The notes below the pieces were generated by a model, which saw only the letters and a list, made by a program, of their open reading frames with translations, was not told the origin of the DNA and made no database searches. DNA of 64,000 nucleotides from NCBI RefSeq assembly GCF_013364215.1, contig NZ_CP054923.1, positions 1 through 64,000 on the forward strand. Reading direction: 5' to 3'. Of this stretch, positions 1 through 8,486 are shown one piece after another (the first letter of the stretch is position 1; the number at the start of each line of letters is the position of its first letter). Position numbers and translations under genes: made by a program. Source of the DNA: Verrucosispora sp. NA02020 (lineage in GTDB: Bacteria > Actinomycetota > Actinomycetes > Mycobacteriales > Micromonosporaceae).

Positions 1-37
1 GGGTCGGGACTCCGGTCCGGCAGGCCGGTCCACAGAG

Positions 38-77
38 TTATCCACAACTTGGCCGCTATCCACAGCAGTTATCCACA
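38..77. promoter_or_regulatory. Cluster of three DnaA boxes upstream of gyrA
   Basis: Two perfect consensus boxes, TTATCCACA, lie at 38-46 and 69-77. A third with one mismatch, CTATCCACA, lies at 56-64. All have the same orientation and sit within 80 bp of the gyrA start. DnaA box clusters mark oriC or DnaA-regulated promoters. Because gyrA normally lies a few kilobases from dnaA in actinobacteria, this may be either a satellite of oriC or a DnaA-controlled gyrA promoter. The window begins here, so the full extent of the cluster cannot be seen. Confidence 0.75.
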
Positions 78-114
78 GGCACAAAAACGACTCTCAGTCT
101 GATAAGGGTTAACA

Positions 115-3100
115 GTGACCGATTCCCCCGAGTCCACACCGAACGAGCCCGAGGTCCCCGAGGCGCCGGCTGCCGTGGTCGCCCACGACCGCATCGAGCC
201 GGTCGGGCTCGAGGTGGAGATGCAGCGCTCCTACCTCGACTACGCGATGAGCGTCATCGTCGGGCGGGCGCTGCCGGACGTCCGGGACGGGCTCAAGCCG
301 GTCCACCGCAAGATCCTCTACGCCATGTTCGACTCGGGCTACCGACCGGACCGTGGTTACGTCAAGTGTTCGCGCGTCGTCGGCGACGTGATGGGCCAGT
401 TCCACCCGCACGGGGACTCGGCCATCTACGACGCCCTGGTCCGGATGGCCCAGCCCTGGTCGCTGCGCTACCCGCTGGTGGACGGCAACGGCAACTTCGG
501 TTCGCCCGGAAACGACCCTGCTGCGGCTATGCGTTATTGTCTGACCGCAGATGTCCGTATTCGTGCCGCCAGTGGCAGCGTGCGGATCGGTGACGTGGTG
601 CCGGGCGCGGCGTCGAGCAGCGAGAGCGACATCGACCTCAAGGTTCGCGACCGCAACGGCGACCTGGTCCGCGCCTCGGCGTTCTTCCACTCCGGCGAGC
701 ACCCGACGCTACGGCTGCGCACCCGCGAGGGGTACGAGCTGACCGGCACCCACAACCACCCGGTGCTCTGCCTGGTGGACGTGGCCGGCGTGCCGACCCT
801 GCTCTGGAAGCTGCTCGCCGAGATCTCGCAAGGCGACCGGGTGGTCCTTCAGCGCAGTGTGCCGGACGAGATCGGCTACCCGATGCTGGAGCACGTCGAG
901 GCCGCCGTCCTCGCGGGTGCCTTCGTCAGCGAGGGCTGGGTCTCCGAGACCCGCGCGGGCTTCAACAACGTCGACCGCGAGTTCTTCGTCCGCGTCCTGG
1001 CGGCGTACGACCTCGCTGTCGGCGGTCGTCGGTACGTCAGCGAGCGGGTGATCGCGTCCGGGAGCGTCCTGCACGAACTCGACATCCAGGACCTTTCCGC
1101 GCTCCGGGCCAGCGTCCTCGGTGAGATGGTCGGTGCGCGCAGCGCCGACAAGTTCGTGCCGGAGTTCGTCTGGCAGGGGCCAGCGGCAATCAAGCGGGCC
1201 TTCCTCCAGGCGCTGTTCGAGGGCGACGGTTCCTCGTCGCTGCTGCCGCGCAACACCATCCAGATCTCGTACTCCACGCGCAGCGAGCGGCTCGCCCGCG
1301 AGGTGCAGCAGTTGCTGCTGGAGTTCGGCGTCGTCAGCCGCCAGTGCCGGTACGACAATGGCGAGATCAAGGTCGTGGTGACCAACCGCCGGGACGCGCG
1401 GATCTTCGCCGCCCAGGTCGGCTTCCTCGGCCGCAAGCAGGCCAAGCTGGAGTCGGAGTTGGCCTCGGTCCCGGCGAGCAGCACGGCGCTCTCCAGCGAC
1501 CACGTGCCGCTGGTCGGTGACTTCATCCGGGAGCACGGCGCCAGCCGCTGGACCGAGCGGGACTGGCTGCGCCGGCACAACGTGGACCGGATCGAGCGCT
1601 GGGAGCGCGATCGCGACGAGATCGCCGCCCGGATCACCGAGTCCGAGGTGCTCGACGTGGTCGAGCCGTTGGTGGACGGTCGCTTCTACTACGCCGAGGT
1701 GGCCGGGGTCACCGACGCGGGTGTGCAGCCGGTCTACAGCATCCGGGTGGACACCGACGACCACTCGTTCGTCTCCGACGGGTTCGTCAGCCACAACACC
1801 GAGTGCAAGCTCGACCCGCTCGCCATGGAGATGCTGCGGGACATCGACGAGGACACCGTCGACCTCCAGGACAACTACGACGGCCGGGCCAAGGAGCCCA
1901 CCATCCTGCCGTCGCGGATCCCGAACCTGCTGATCAACGGCTCCGAGGGCATCGCGGTCGGCATGGCCACGAAGATCCCGCCGCACAACCTGCGGGAGAT
2001 CGGTGCGGCGGTGCAGTGGTGCCTGGAGAACCCGGAGGCGGACGAGGCCACCACGCTGGAAGCGCTGCTGGAGATCGTCAAGGGTCCGGACTTCCCCACC
2101 CACGGTCTGATCGTCGGCCAGTCCGCCATCCAGGACGCGTACCGCACCGGTCGGGGCTCGATCCGGATGCGCGCGGTGGTCGAGGTCGAGGAGGACAAGC
2201 GCGGTCGGCCGGCGCTGGTGGTCAGCGAGCTGCCGTACCAGGTGAACCCGGACAACCTGGCCGAGCGGATCGCCGAGCTGATCAAGGAGGGCAAGCTCGG
2301 CGGGATCGCCGACATCCGGGACGAGTCCTCCGGGCGTACCGGTATGCGGATCGTGCTGGTGCTCAAGCGCGACGCGGTCGCGAAGGTGGTGCTGAACAAC
2401 CTCTACAAGCACACCCAGCTTCAGGAGACCTTCGGCGCGAACATGCTGGCGCTGGTCGACGGGGTGCCGCGCACGCTGAACCTGGCGCAGTTCATCCGCT
2501 ACTACGTCGAGCACCAGATCGAGGTGATCCGGCGACGGACGGCATTCCGGCTGCGCAAGGCCGAGGAGCGGGCGCACATCCTGCGGGGTCTCTCCAAGGC
2601 GCTGGACGCCCTGGACGAGGTGATCGCCCTGATCCGGCGTTCGCCCACGGTCGAGGACGCCCGGCAGGGCCTGATCCGGCTGCTGGAGATCGACGAGATC
2701 CAGGCGACCGCGATCCTGGACATGCAGCTGCGCCGCCTCGCCGCGCTGGAGCGGCAGCGGATCCTCGATGACCTGGCCAAGCTGGAACTGGAGATCGCCG
2801 ACCTCAAGGACATCCTGGCCAAGCCGGAGCGGCAGCGGCGGATCGTCTCGGAGGAGCTGGGCGAGATCGTCGCGAAGTGGGGCGACGACCGGCGTACCCA
2901 GATCATCCCCTTCGACGGCGAGGTCTCGATGGAGGACCTCATCGCCCGCGAGGACGTGGTGGTCACCATCACCCGCACCGGGTACGCCAAGCGGACGAAG
3001 GTGGATCTCTACCGCTCGCAGCGGCGCGGCGGCAAGGGTGTCAGCGGTGCCACGTTGCGGCAGGACGACATCGTCAGCCACTTCTTCGTATGCTCGACGC

Positions 3101-3894
3101 ACGACTGGATGCTGTTCTTCACCAACAAGGGGCGCGTGTACCGGGCCAAGGCGTACGAGCTTCCGGAGGCCAGTAGGGTGGCCAAGGGCCAGCACGTGGC
3201 CAACTTGCTGGCGTTCCAACCAGACGAGCAGATCGCACAGATCATCGAGATTCCGAATTACCAGGTGGCGCCCTACCTGGTCCTGGCGACGAAGAACGGC
3301 CTGGTGAAGAAGACGCGGCTTGAGGAGTTCGACTCCAACCGGTCCGGCGGCATCATCGCGATCAACCTGCGCGATGAGGACGAGCTGGTCGGTGCTGCGC
3401 TGGTCGACCCCGGCGAGGATCTGCTGCTGGTCTCCAAGAACGCCCAGGCCATCCGGTTCAACGCGACGGACGACGCGCTGCGGCCGATGGGCCGGGCCAC
3501 GTCGGGTGTGATCGGCATGCGCTTCAGCGACGAGGACGAGCTGCTGGCCATGGAGGTGGTCCGCGAGGGGCTGGACGTACTCGTCGCCACGAACGGGGGA
3601 TACGCGAAACGTACCCCGATCGAGGAATACCCGGTCCAGGGCCGGGGAGGTAAGGGCGTACTGACTGCGAAGATCACCGAACGGCGCGGTGGTCTGGTCG
3701 GTGCCGTCGTGATCGACCCGGACGACGAGCTGTTTGCCATCACCAGCAACGGTGGCGTTATCCGGACTCCGGTGAAGCCTGTACGCCGTACACGCGACCG
3801 GAACACAATGGGGGTCAAGCTGATGGACCTCCCGGATGGCGTGACTATCGTGGCGATTGCTCGCAATGCCGACGAGCCTGACGAACAGGACTAG
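115..3894 (+). CDS. gyrA: DNA gyrase subunit A with intein
   Basis: This is the breakage-reunion subunit of gyrase, which introduces negative supercoils as A2B2 with GyrB. The precursor is 1259 residues. Removing the intein (residues 142-561) leaves 839, the normal actinobacterial size. The N-extein carries the quinolone-pocket region ([12 protein letters not shown]) and ends at the catalytic Tyr141 in AAMRY. The C-extein resumes at [13 protein letters not shown]. The GyrA box QRRGGKG is present in the C-terminal beta-pinwheel. The start is GTG at 115, with AAGGG 6 nt upstream. The stop is followed 4 nt later by the DUF3566 gene, the order seen in Mycobacterium (gyrA then Rv0007). Three DnaA boxes lie just upstream. 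Confidence 0.98.
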   Translation: MTDSPESTPNEPEVPEAPAAVVAHDRIEPVGLEVEMQRSYLDYAMSVIVGRALPDVRDGLKPVHRKILYAMFDSGYRPDRGYVKCSRVVGDVMGQFHPHGDSAIYDALVRMAQPWSLRYPLVDGNGNFGSPGNDPAAAMRYCLTADVRIRAASGSVRIGDVVPGAASSSESDIDLKVRDRNGDLVRASAFFHSGEHPTLRLRTREGYELTGTHNHPVLCLVDVAGVPTLLWKLLAEISQGDRVVLQRSVPDEIGYPMLEHVEAAVLAGAFVSEGWVSETRAGFNNVDREFFVRVLAAYDLAVGGRRYVSERVIASGSVLHELDIQDLSALRASVLGEMVGARSADKFVPEFVWQGPAAIKRAFLQALFEGDGSSSLLPRNTIQISYSTRSERLAREVQQLLLEFGVVSRQCRYDNGEIKVVVTNRRDARIFAAQVGFLGRKQAKLESELASVPASSTALSSDHVPLVGDFIREHGASRWTERDWLRRHNVDRIERWERDRDEIAARITESEVLDVVEPLVDGRFYYAEVAGVTDAGVQPVYSIRVDTDDHSFVSDGFVSHNTECKLDPLAMEMLRDIDEDTVDLQDNYDGRAKEPTILPSRIPNLLINGSEGIAVGMATKIPPHNLREIGAAVQWCLENPEADEATTLEALLEIVKGPDFPTHGLIVGQSAIQDAYRTGRGSIRMRAVVEVEEDKRGRPALVVSELPYQVNPDNLAERIAELIKEGKLGGIADIRDESSGRTGMRIVLVLKRDAVAKVVLNNLYKHTQLQETFGANMLALVDGVPRTLNLAQFIRYYVEHQIEVIRRRTAFRLRKAEERAHILRGLSKALDALDEVIALIRRSPTVEDARQGLIRLLEIDEIQATAILDMQLRRLAALERQRILDDLAKLELEIADLKDILAKPERQRRIVSEELGEIVAKWGDDRRTQIIPFDGEVSMEDLIAREDVVVTITRTGYAKRTKVDLYRSQRRGGKGVSGATLRQDDIVSHFFVCSTHDWMLFFTNKGRVYRAKAYELPEASRVAKGQHVANLLAFQPDEQIAQIIEIPNYQVAPYLVLATKNGLVKKTRLEEFDSNRSGGIIAINLRDEDELVGAALVDPGEDLLLVSKNAQAIRFNATDDALRPMGRATSGVIGMRFSDEDELLAMEVVREGLDVLVATNGGYAKRTPIEEYPVQGRGGKGVLTAKITERRGGLVGAVVIDPDDELFAITSNGGVIRTPVKPVRRTRDRNTMGVKLMDLPDGVTIVAIARNADEPDEQD
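538..1797 (+). other. GyrA intein with LAGLIDADG homing endonuclease
   Basis: This in-frame intein interrupts GyrA directly after the catalytic tyrosine. It starts with Cys142 (CLTADVRI, block A) and ends with SHN at residues 559-561. The next residue, Thr562, is the +1 nucleophile. Block B is visible as GTHNHPVL. Two LAGLIDADG-type motifs, LAGAFVSEG and LQALFEGDG, show that the homing endonuclease domain is present, so this is a full-length intein of 420 residues rather than a mini-intein. The insertion point is the one used by mycobacterial GyrA inteins such as Mxe GyrA. The endonuclease motifs look intact, but whether it still cuts cannot be told from sequence. Confidence 0.95.
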
Positions 3895-3898
3895 TTGA

Positions 3899-4825
3899 AT
3901 GACGGAGACACAGGCGAAGTCGGGGAACGCGGGGACCTCGGCCAACCCGGTCGACGAGGATGCCGCGAAGACCGGCACGCCAGCGACCGGCCGCGCGGCC
4001 GTGGGCCGGGCGACCGTTCCCGCCGACGCGCCTGCCCCGAAGTTCACCCGGGCACCCGGTATGGCTCCGCCGCCCGACAAGCCCACAGACGAGAAGGACG
4101 CCGAGGCGTCCGGCGACAAGCCGGGTGCCGAGGCCGCCGTCTCCCCGGGCACACCGACAGCTGCCGCCAGCGCCGCCGGCAAGCCGTCGACCCCGACGAA
4201 GAGCGGACCTCGCCCGGGTCAGCCCTCGCCGGGCACCACCGGCGTGCTGCCGGCGATGAGTACCGGCACGACAGGTACCCAGCCACGGATCACCGGTCTC
4301 GGCCCGAAGCCGGACGCCAACCGTCCGCTCGGTGCGGGTCGCCCGGCTAACGGAGGTGGCCTGCCCCCGGGAGTCGGCTCGTCGGCCGTCGGTGCCGCGC
4401 GGGTGGGCGAGGCGGTACGCGCCGCGCGTACCTCGGTCAGTTCGGCCGCGTCGCGCGGACCGCGTCGGGCCCGGCTGAACCTCAAGCGGATCGACCCCTG
4501 GTCCGTGATGAAGTTCGCGTTCGCCGTGTCAGTGGTGCTGTTCATCGTCATCGTTGTCGCGACCTCGGTGCTCTACCTCGCGCTGGACGCGATGGGCGTC
4601 TTCACCAGCGTGAACGACAGCCTGGGTGACCTGGTCAACGCGGGTGGTGGGCAGGGCACCAGCGGTTTCCAGATCACCGCACGTGGCGTGATCTTCAGTT
4701 CGGCGCTGATCGGTCTGGTCAACGTCGTCCTGTTCACCGCGCTGGCCACACTCGGGGCGTTCGTCTACAACGTCTGCGCCGACCTGGTCGGTGGCATCGA
4801 GTTGACGCTCGCCGAGCGCGACTGA
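3899..4825 (+). CDS. DUF3566 membrane protein (Rv0007-like)
   Basis: A 308-residue protein whose first ~190 residues are rich in Pro, Ala, Thr and Gly and look disordered. They are followed by the conserved DUF3566 region: a basic stretch with RARLNLKRIDPWSVMKFAF, a transmembrane segment at about residues 207-229 and a second at about 263-285, ending ELTLAERD. Proteins of this family sit directly after gyrA in mycobacteria and other actinobacteria. Their function is not established, although a cell-envelope role is often suggested. The ATG lies 4 nt after the gyrA stop, so the two are probably co-transcribed. A strong hairpin follows the gene. Confidence 0.9.
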   Translation: MTETQAKSGNAGTSANPVDEDAAKTGTPATGRAAVGRATVPADAPAPKFTRAPGMAPPPDKPTDEKDAEASGDKPGAEAAVSPGTPTAAASAAGKPSTPTKSGPRPGQPSPGTTGVLPAMSTGTTGTQPRITGLGPKPDANRPLGAGRPANGGGLPPGVGSSAVGAARVGEAVRAARTSVSSAASRGPRRARLNLKRIDPWSVMKFAFAVSVVLFIVIVVATSVLYLALDAMGVFTSVNDSLGDLVNAGGGQGTSGFQITARGVIFSSALIGLVNVVLFTALATLGAFVYNVCADLVGGIELTLAERD

Positions 4826-4844
4826 CACCTCGGGAACATCGCCT

Positions 4845-4875
4845 CCGGGCCGGCCGCTCCTCGCGGCCGGCCCGG
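4845..4875 (+). terminator. Hairpin terminator after the gyrA operon
   Basis: A perfect 13-bp GC stem with a TCCTC loop starts 19 nt after the DUF3566 stop. There is no T tract, which is usual for actinobacterial terminators. It probably separates the gyrA operon from the tRNA genes downstream. Confidence 0.7.
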
Positions 4876-5034
4876 TCGCCGTTTCCGGCCCCGACCCGGG
4901 GCGTCCGGGGTATCTCGGTGGGCTCACCACCGGCTCTCGGGTAGTTTCGAGGACGACGGTGTCGGGCAGTCCCGAGGGTCCACCCCGATTTGGGGCGGCG
5001 TGAGCGGATGGGTTAACCTTGCTCGTCGCTACGC

Positions 5035-5108
5035 GGGGCTATAGCTCAGTCGGTTAGAGCGCAGAGCTGATAACTCTGAGGTCGCTGGTTCGATTCCAGC
5101 TAGCCCCA
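5035..5108 (+). tRNA. tRNA-Ile (GAT)
   Basis: A 74-nt cloverleaf. The acceptor stem GGGGCTA/TAGCCCC is perfect, and the anticodon stem 5062-5066/5074-5078 encloses loop CTGATAA with anticodon GAT at 5069-5071. The T-arm has the standard GGTTCGATTCC. The discriminator base is A5108 and CCA is not encoded. tRNA-Ile followed by tRNA-Ala downstream of gyrA is the usual actinobacterial order. Confidence 0.98.
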
Positions 5109-5151
5109 CCGCAATGGTCCGACGGTGCGTCGAGCGTAAGGGGCAGGCCCC

Positions 5152-5280
5152 ATGTTCAAGAAGCTGTTGATCCTGGCCGGCGTCGTCGGTGTGGCCGCCG
5201 TGGTGGCCAAGAAGATCAAGGAAGCGAACGACGAGCGCGCGCTCTGGCACGAGGCCACCACCTCCCCGGACCTGCGCTGA
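5152..5280 (+). CDS. DLW-39 family small protein
   Basis: A 42-residue peptide between the two tRNA genes: a start MFKKLLILAGVVG, a short hydrophobic segment, a basic patch (AKKIKEAND) and the tail RALWHEATTSPDLR. It matches the DLW-39 family of tiny actinobacterial proteins found at this locus, although the signature DLW reads ALW here. The hydrophobic N-terminus followed by charges suggests a single-pass membrane peptide. The function of the family is unknown. ATG at 5152 is preceded by AAGGGGCAGG at 5138-5147. Confidence 0.8.
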   Translation: MFKKLLILAGVVGVAAVVAKKIKEANDERALWHEATTSPDLR

Positions 5281-5320
5281 TCGTCACCGTTCCGATCGGC
5301 GGGCGCCTCAGCCCGCGTAC

Positions 5321-5396
5321 GGGGCCCTAGCTCAACTGGCAGAGCACTGCCTTTGCAAGGCAGGGGTTAGGGGTTCGAGTCCCCTGGGCTCCACCA
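5321..5396 (+). tRNA. tRNA-Ala (TGC)
   Basis: A 76-nt cloverleaf including an encoded CCA at 5394-5396. The acceptor stem GGGGCCC/GGGCTCC contains the G3-U70 wobble pair that identifies alanine tRNAs. The anticodon loop TTTGCAA (5352-5358) carries TGC at 5354-5356. Confidence 0.98.
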
Positions 5397-5487
5397 GCAC
5401 TTTCCTTGGTTGATCTCGGTCCGAGTACAGCCATTCGTACAGCCAAGCCCCTGTAACGAGTCGTCAGGCCCTTCCGGTGGGCGACGA

Positions 5488-5536
5488 AGAACCCCGGTTG
5501 ACGCCGACCGCGGTCGACACTTCAACCGGGGGTTCT
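5488..5536. terminator. Imperfect hairpin downstream of tRNA-Ala
   Basis: The arms at 5488-5501 and 5522-5536 are inverted copies with one extra C on the right, separated by about 20 nt. The hairpin lies between tRNA-Ala and the convergent SDR gene and may terminate both. The rest of the 5397-5569 gap holds only a short direct repeat, GTACAGCC, twice near 5430-5450. Confidence 0.35.
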
Positions 5537-5569
5537 GTACGCGGCGGTTGTCGGCTGTCAGCACCATGT

Positions 5570-6481
5570 CTATGGCTGCATGCCGACCAGTTCCGCGCTG
5601 CGCTCCCAGAGGGCCTCGCAGCGTTCGACGGAGAGCGTGTGGTCGGGCGTGGTGACCTGTTTGCGGTCCACGAAGAAGCGTCCGTTCACGCCGTCCAGGC
5701 CGGGATCGGTCGCGACCCATACCGGGTTGTCGGCTCCCTGGTCGGGTGTCTTCCGCAAGGGGTTGAGGTTCACCATCGTGTCCAGCATCTTGCCCAGTCC
5801 GCGCGCGTCACGGGAGAGGCCGGTCTGGGCGATGATCCCGGGGTGGGCTCCGTTGACGGTGATGCCACTGTCCGCCACCCGTCTCGCCAGGCTGTAGACG
5901 AACATCGTGTTCATGTTCTTGGTGCGTGCATAGGCGGCGAAGGGGCGAAAGCTGGAGAAGCGACCGAGCGCCCGGGCGTTCTGTGTGTGCAGATCATCCA
6001 GGTCCACCGGGTAGGACCTCAGCACGGTGGGGCTTGCGCCGACCACGACGAACCGGGCGGGGCGCTCCTTGACGGACTCGACGAGGGTTCGCATCAGCAC
6101 GTAGGGCGCCAGGTGGTTGGTGGCCAGGGTGAGTTGGATGCCCTCGTCGGTGCGAGTGCCGATGTCGGCGGTTATTGCGGCGTTGTTGATCACCACACTG
6201 GGTGACGTGCTGTCAGCGAGTCGGTCGGCCAGTGTGCGGACCTCCCGGATCAGCGACAGGTCCGCGCTCTCCAGGCGAAGGTCGGCGTCCGGAACCGTCG
6301 CCCGGATCCTGTCGGCGGCCTGTCGCAGCGTTGCGTCGCTACGACCGACCATGACCACGCTCATCCCCGCGGCGGCGAGTCGGCGGACGGCGGCCTCTCC
6401 AATGCCACGGGTACCTCCGGTGACTATCGCTTGCTTGCCCTCGTACCTCTGTGATCTTCCGCCGTCGGCTCTCTCGGTCAT
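5570..6481 (-). CDS. SDR family oxidoreductase
   Basis: A short-chain dehydrogenase/reductase of 303 residues. The cofactor motif TGGTRGIG is near the N-terminus, followed by NNAAITAD and the catalytic YARTK (YxxxK) in SFRPFAAYARTKNMNTM. The layout resembles the retinol-dehydrogenase-like or protochlorophyllide-reductase-like branch of SDRs. The substrate cannot be told. The start is ATG at 6481, overlapping the TGA of the upstream TetR gene by 4 nt (ATGA), so the two genes form a translationally coupled operon. The TetR protein is a likely regulator of this enzyme. A longer in-frame reading upstream overlaps TetR and is not used. Confidence 0.88.
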   Translation of the reverse strand: MTERADGGRSQRYEGKQAIVTGGTRGIGEAAVRRLAAAGMSVVMVGRSDATLRQAADRIRATVPDADLRLESADLSLIREVRTLADRLADSTSPSVVINNAAITADIGTRTDEGIQLTLATNHLAPYVLMRTLVESVKERPARFVVVGASPTVLRSYPVDLDDLHTQNARALGRFSSFRPFAAYARTKNMNTMFVYSLARRVADSGITVNGAHPGIIAQTGLSRDARGLGKMLDTMVNLNPLRKTPDQGADNPVWVATDPGLDGVNGRFFVDRKQVTTPDHTLSVERCEALWERSAELVGMQP

Positions 6482-7221
6482 GTGTGTGTCCTTCGCTGTG
6501 GCGGGTTGTCTGTGAGGGAGGTGAGCCATTCGCGCAGCAGCGCGACTTCCGTCGCACGCAAGGGCCCCAGGAAATCCGGCGGCAACGCGTCGAGGAGAAG
6601 GCGGGCGGGCCGTGACGTGCCTGCGGCGACCTCGTCGCGCGCGTTCTGAGGATGGAACAGTGCGTGGGCGACGGTGTCGCGAACGTTCGTCGAGATCGGG
6701 TGCGTGCTGTCGGCCTGTAGGGCGATCAGCTGCAACACCACCCCGATCGCGGCAGCCGACATCGTCTGCGTCGCGACCTCGACGGGGACCTTGAGATAAC
6801 CGCCCACACCCCATTCGGTGACCTGGCGGGCGAGCTCTTCCTGCGCCACCAACGCCGCGGGAACGGTCTGCTCAGCCTGGGGATTGCCGAACATCAACCG
6901 GTAGTGGGCAGGATGCTCGCAGCCAAAGGACACATGCATGTCCCATCCCGCACGGAAGTCATCGAGCACATCACCGCTCCACCCGACGGCATGCTTTCTT
7001 GCGAGATAGGCGTTGAAACCCTCCAACACCGCCGCATCCAGCAGCGCGTCCTTGTCCGCGAAATGATGGTAAAGAGTCGGGGCGGTGACGCCCGCCCGCG
7101 CGCAGATCTCGCGCGTGGAGATCTGGCCATCTTTCGACGAGGCCAGCAGAAGCTCTGCGGCACGCATCAGCCTCGTGCGGACATCACTCTCGACCGCTCG
7201 GGTCGAAGGACTGTCGCTCAT
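6478..7221 (-). CDS. TetR family transcriptional regulator
   Basis: A 247-residue regulator. The N-terminal TetR helix-turn-helix is clear (ISTREICARAGVTAPTLYHHFADKDALL), followed by a helical ligand-binding domain ending in a Pro/Arg-rich tail. The start is ATG at 7221. A TAGCGT hexamer lies 8-13 nt upstream (7229-7234 on the complementary strand), fitting a leaderless mRNA. Its stop overlaps the SDR start, so it probably controls its own operon. The inducer is unknown. Confidence 0.9.
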   Translation of the reverse strand: MSDSPSTRAVESDVRTRLMRAAELLLASSKDGQISTREICARAGVTAPTLYHHFADKDALLDAAVLEGFNAYLARKHAVGWSGDVLDDFRAGWDMHVSFGCEHPAHYRLMFGNPQAEQTVPAALVAQEELARQVTEWGVGGYLKVPVEVATQTMSAAAIGVVLQLIALQADSTHPISTNVRDTVAHALFHPQNARDEVAAGTSRPARLLLDALPPDFLGPLRATEVALLREWLTSLTDNPPQRRTHT

Positions 7222-7228
7222 GTTATCA

Positions 7229-7234
7229 ACGCTA
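7229..7234 (-). promoter_or_regulatory. -10 element of the TetR/SDR operon
   Basis: TAGCGT on the minus strand ends 7 nt before the ATG at 7221, with no Shine-Dalgarno sequence between. The transcript is probably leaderless. The same hexamer at the same distance precedes Sua5 and the membrane protein at 23097. The remaining gap to Sua5 (7235-7483) shows no clear gene. Confidence 0.5.
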
Positions 7235-7483
7235 CACGATATCGTCGCAGTTTGGGTAGCAGCGATACCCCGACGCTCGGCGTCGGTGACAGGCTCGAAC
7301 CGCACCCGCGTGGAACAGCAACGGCGCGACCACCCGATCCCGCAACACGCGGCCCAGCGATAGACGCTCCGCGCACTCCGCCTTGGTCGGCGGTACGGGA
7401 CCGGGGGCGGTGCCGCTCACTGCGTACGTTGCCGATTTCTCGGGGGGAGTCGGGGCATGTCGGGGCAGGCGTCGGACGCAGGC

Positions 7484-7489
7484 TAGCGT
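7484..7489 (+). promoter_or_regulatory. -10 element of the Sua5 gene
   Basis: TAGCGT occupies positions -13 to -8 relative to the GTG at 7497, and there is no ribosome binding site. This supports the GTG as a leaderless start rather than the longer frame open from 7383. Confidence 0.5.
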
Positions 7490-7496
7490 CGACGGT

Positions 7497-8483
7497 GTGA
7501 GCACTGGATCTCCGCGCGTCCTGCCCGCCGAGGGTGACCTGACCGAGGCCGCCTCGGTGCTGCGTACCGGCGGATTGGTGGCCTTTCCCACCGAGACCGT
7601 CTACGGCCTGGGGGCGAACGCGTTGGACGCGCGGGCGGCGGCCCGGATCTTCGAGGCGAAGGCGCGGCCCAGCTTCGATCCGTTGATCACCCACCTTGCC
7701 GACGCCGCTGACCTGGAGGCGCTGGTGGGGGTGGTCCCGGCGGGCGTGGCGGCGTTGGCGGAGCGGTTCTGGCCGGGGCCGTTGACGCTGATCGTGGACC
7801 GCCCGGAGGCGATCCCGCCGATCGTCACCTCCGGGTTGGCGACGATGGCGGTGCGGGTGCCGGACAACGAGTACGCGCGCCAGCTGATCGCCACGGCGGG
7901 GGTGCCGGTGGCGGCGCCGAGTGCCAACCGGTTCGGGCAGCTCAGTCCGACCCGGGCGGAGCACGTGGTACGCGGACTGGGTGGCGCGGTGGACGTGGTG
8001 CTCGACGGTGGGCCGACCCGGTGCGGGATCGAGTCGACGATCGTGGACGCTCGCGGGGACCGTCCGGTGGTGCTGCGTCTGGGCGCGTTGCCGGTCGAGG
8101 AGGTGGAGAGGTTCACCGGCCCGGTGACGGTGCGTCAGGGCAGTTCGGGGCAGCCGGTCGCGCCGGGCACGTTGGCCGCGCACTACGCGCCGCGTACGCC
8201 GCTGCGTCTGCGGGACGTGGGGGCACCGCCTGTCGAGGACGGGGTTCGGCGTGGCTACCTGGCGTTCCGGGATCGGCCGGCGGGCGGCTGGGCGGCGGTG
8301 GAGGTGCTCTCGACCGCCGGTGACCTGACCGAGGCGGCGGCGCGGCTCTTCGAGGCACTGCACCGGTTGGACGCCGCCGGGGTCACCGAGATCGTCGCCG
8401 AGCCGGTGCCGGAGCGCGGGGTGGGGCGGGCGGTCAACGACCGACTGCGTCGCGCCGCCGCCACCTGGCATCCCGCCGGCTGA
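7497..8483 (+). CDS. L-threonylcarbamoyladenylate synthase (Sua5/YrdC)
   Basis: Makes threonylcarbamoyl-AMP from threonine, bicarbonate and ATP for the t6A37 modification of ANN-decoding tRNAs. At 328 residues it is the long Sua5 form. The YrdC domain carries TETVYGLGANA, KARPSFDPLI, FWPGPLTLI, PVAAPSANRFGQLSPT and GIESTIVD. It is followed by the linker APGTLAAHYAPRTPL and a C-terminal Sua5 domain. The start is GTG at 7497, chosen because a TAGCGT -10 element lies 7 nt upstream. It converges on the P-type ATPase with only 3 nt between the stops. Confidence 0.93.
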   Translation: MSTGSPRVLPAEGDLTEAASVLRTGGLVAFPTETVYGLGANALDARAAARIFEAKARPSFDPLITHLADAADLEALVGVVPAGVAALAERFWPGPLTLIVDRPEAIPPIVTSGLATMAVRVPDNEYARQLIATAGVPVAAPSANRFGQLSPTRAEHVVRGLGGAVDVVLDGGPTRCGIESTIVDARGDRPVVLRLGALPVEEVERFTGPVTVRQGSSGQPVAPGTLAAHYAPRTPLRLRDVGAPPVEDGVRRGYLAFRDRPAGGWAAVEVLSTAGDLTEAAARLFEALHRLDAAGVTEIVAEPVPERGVGRAVNDRLRRAAATWHPAG

Positions 8484-8486
8484 CGG

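Noticed and set aside
709..4182. 1157-residue open frame antisense to gyrA
   Set aside because: It mirrors gyrA codons, has no domain or start context, and GC-rich coding DNA commonly leaves such antisense frames open. The same holds for long frames antisense to the P-type ATPase (9372-11978, 10714-13053) and the HSP90 region (29884-33546).
5397..5569. Attachment site or island border next to tRNA-Ala
   Set aside because: tRNA genes are common integration sites, but no integrase gene and no repeat of the tRNA 3' end are visible in the window. The downstream TetR/SDR pair alone does not prove an island.
5367..5720. Frame over tRNA-Ala ending WWSPGDSNP
   Set aside because: This peptide is the well-known artefact of translating the antisense of a tRNA gene, not a protein.
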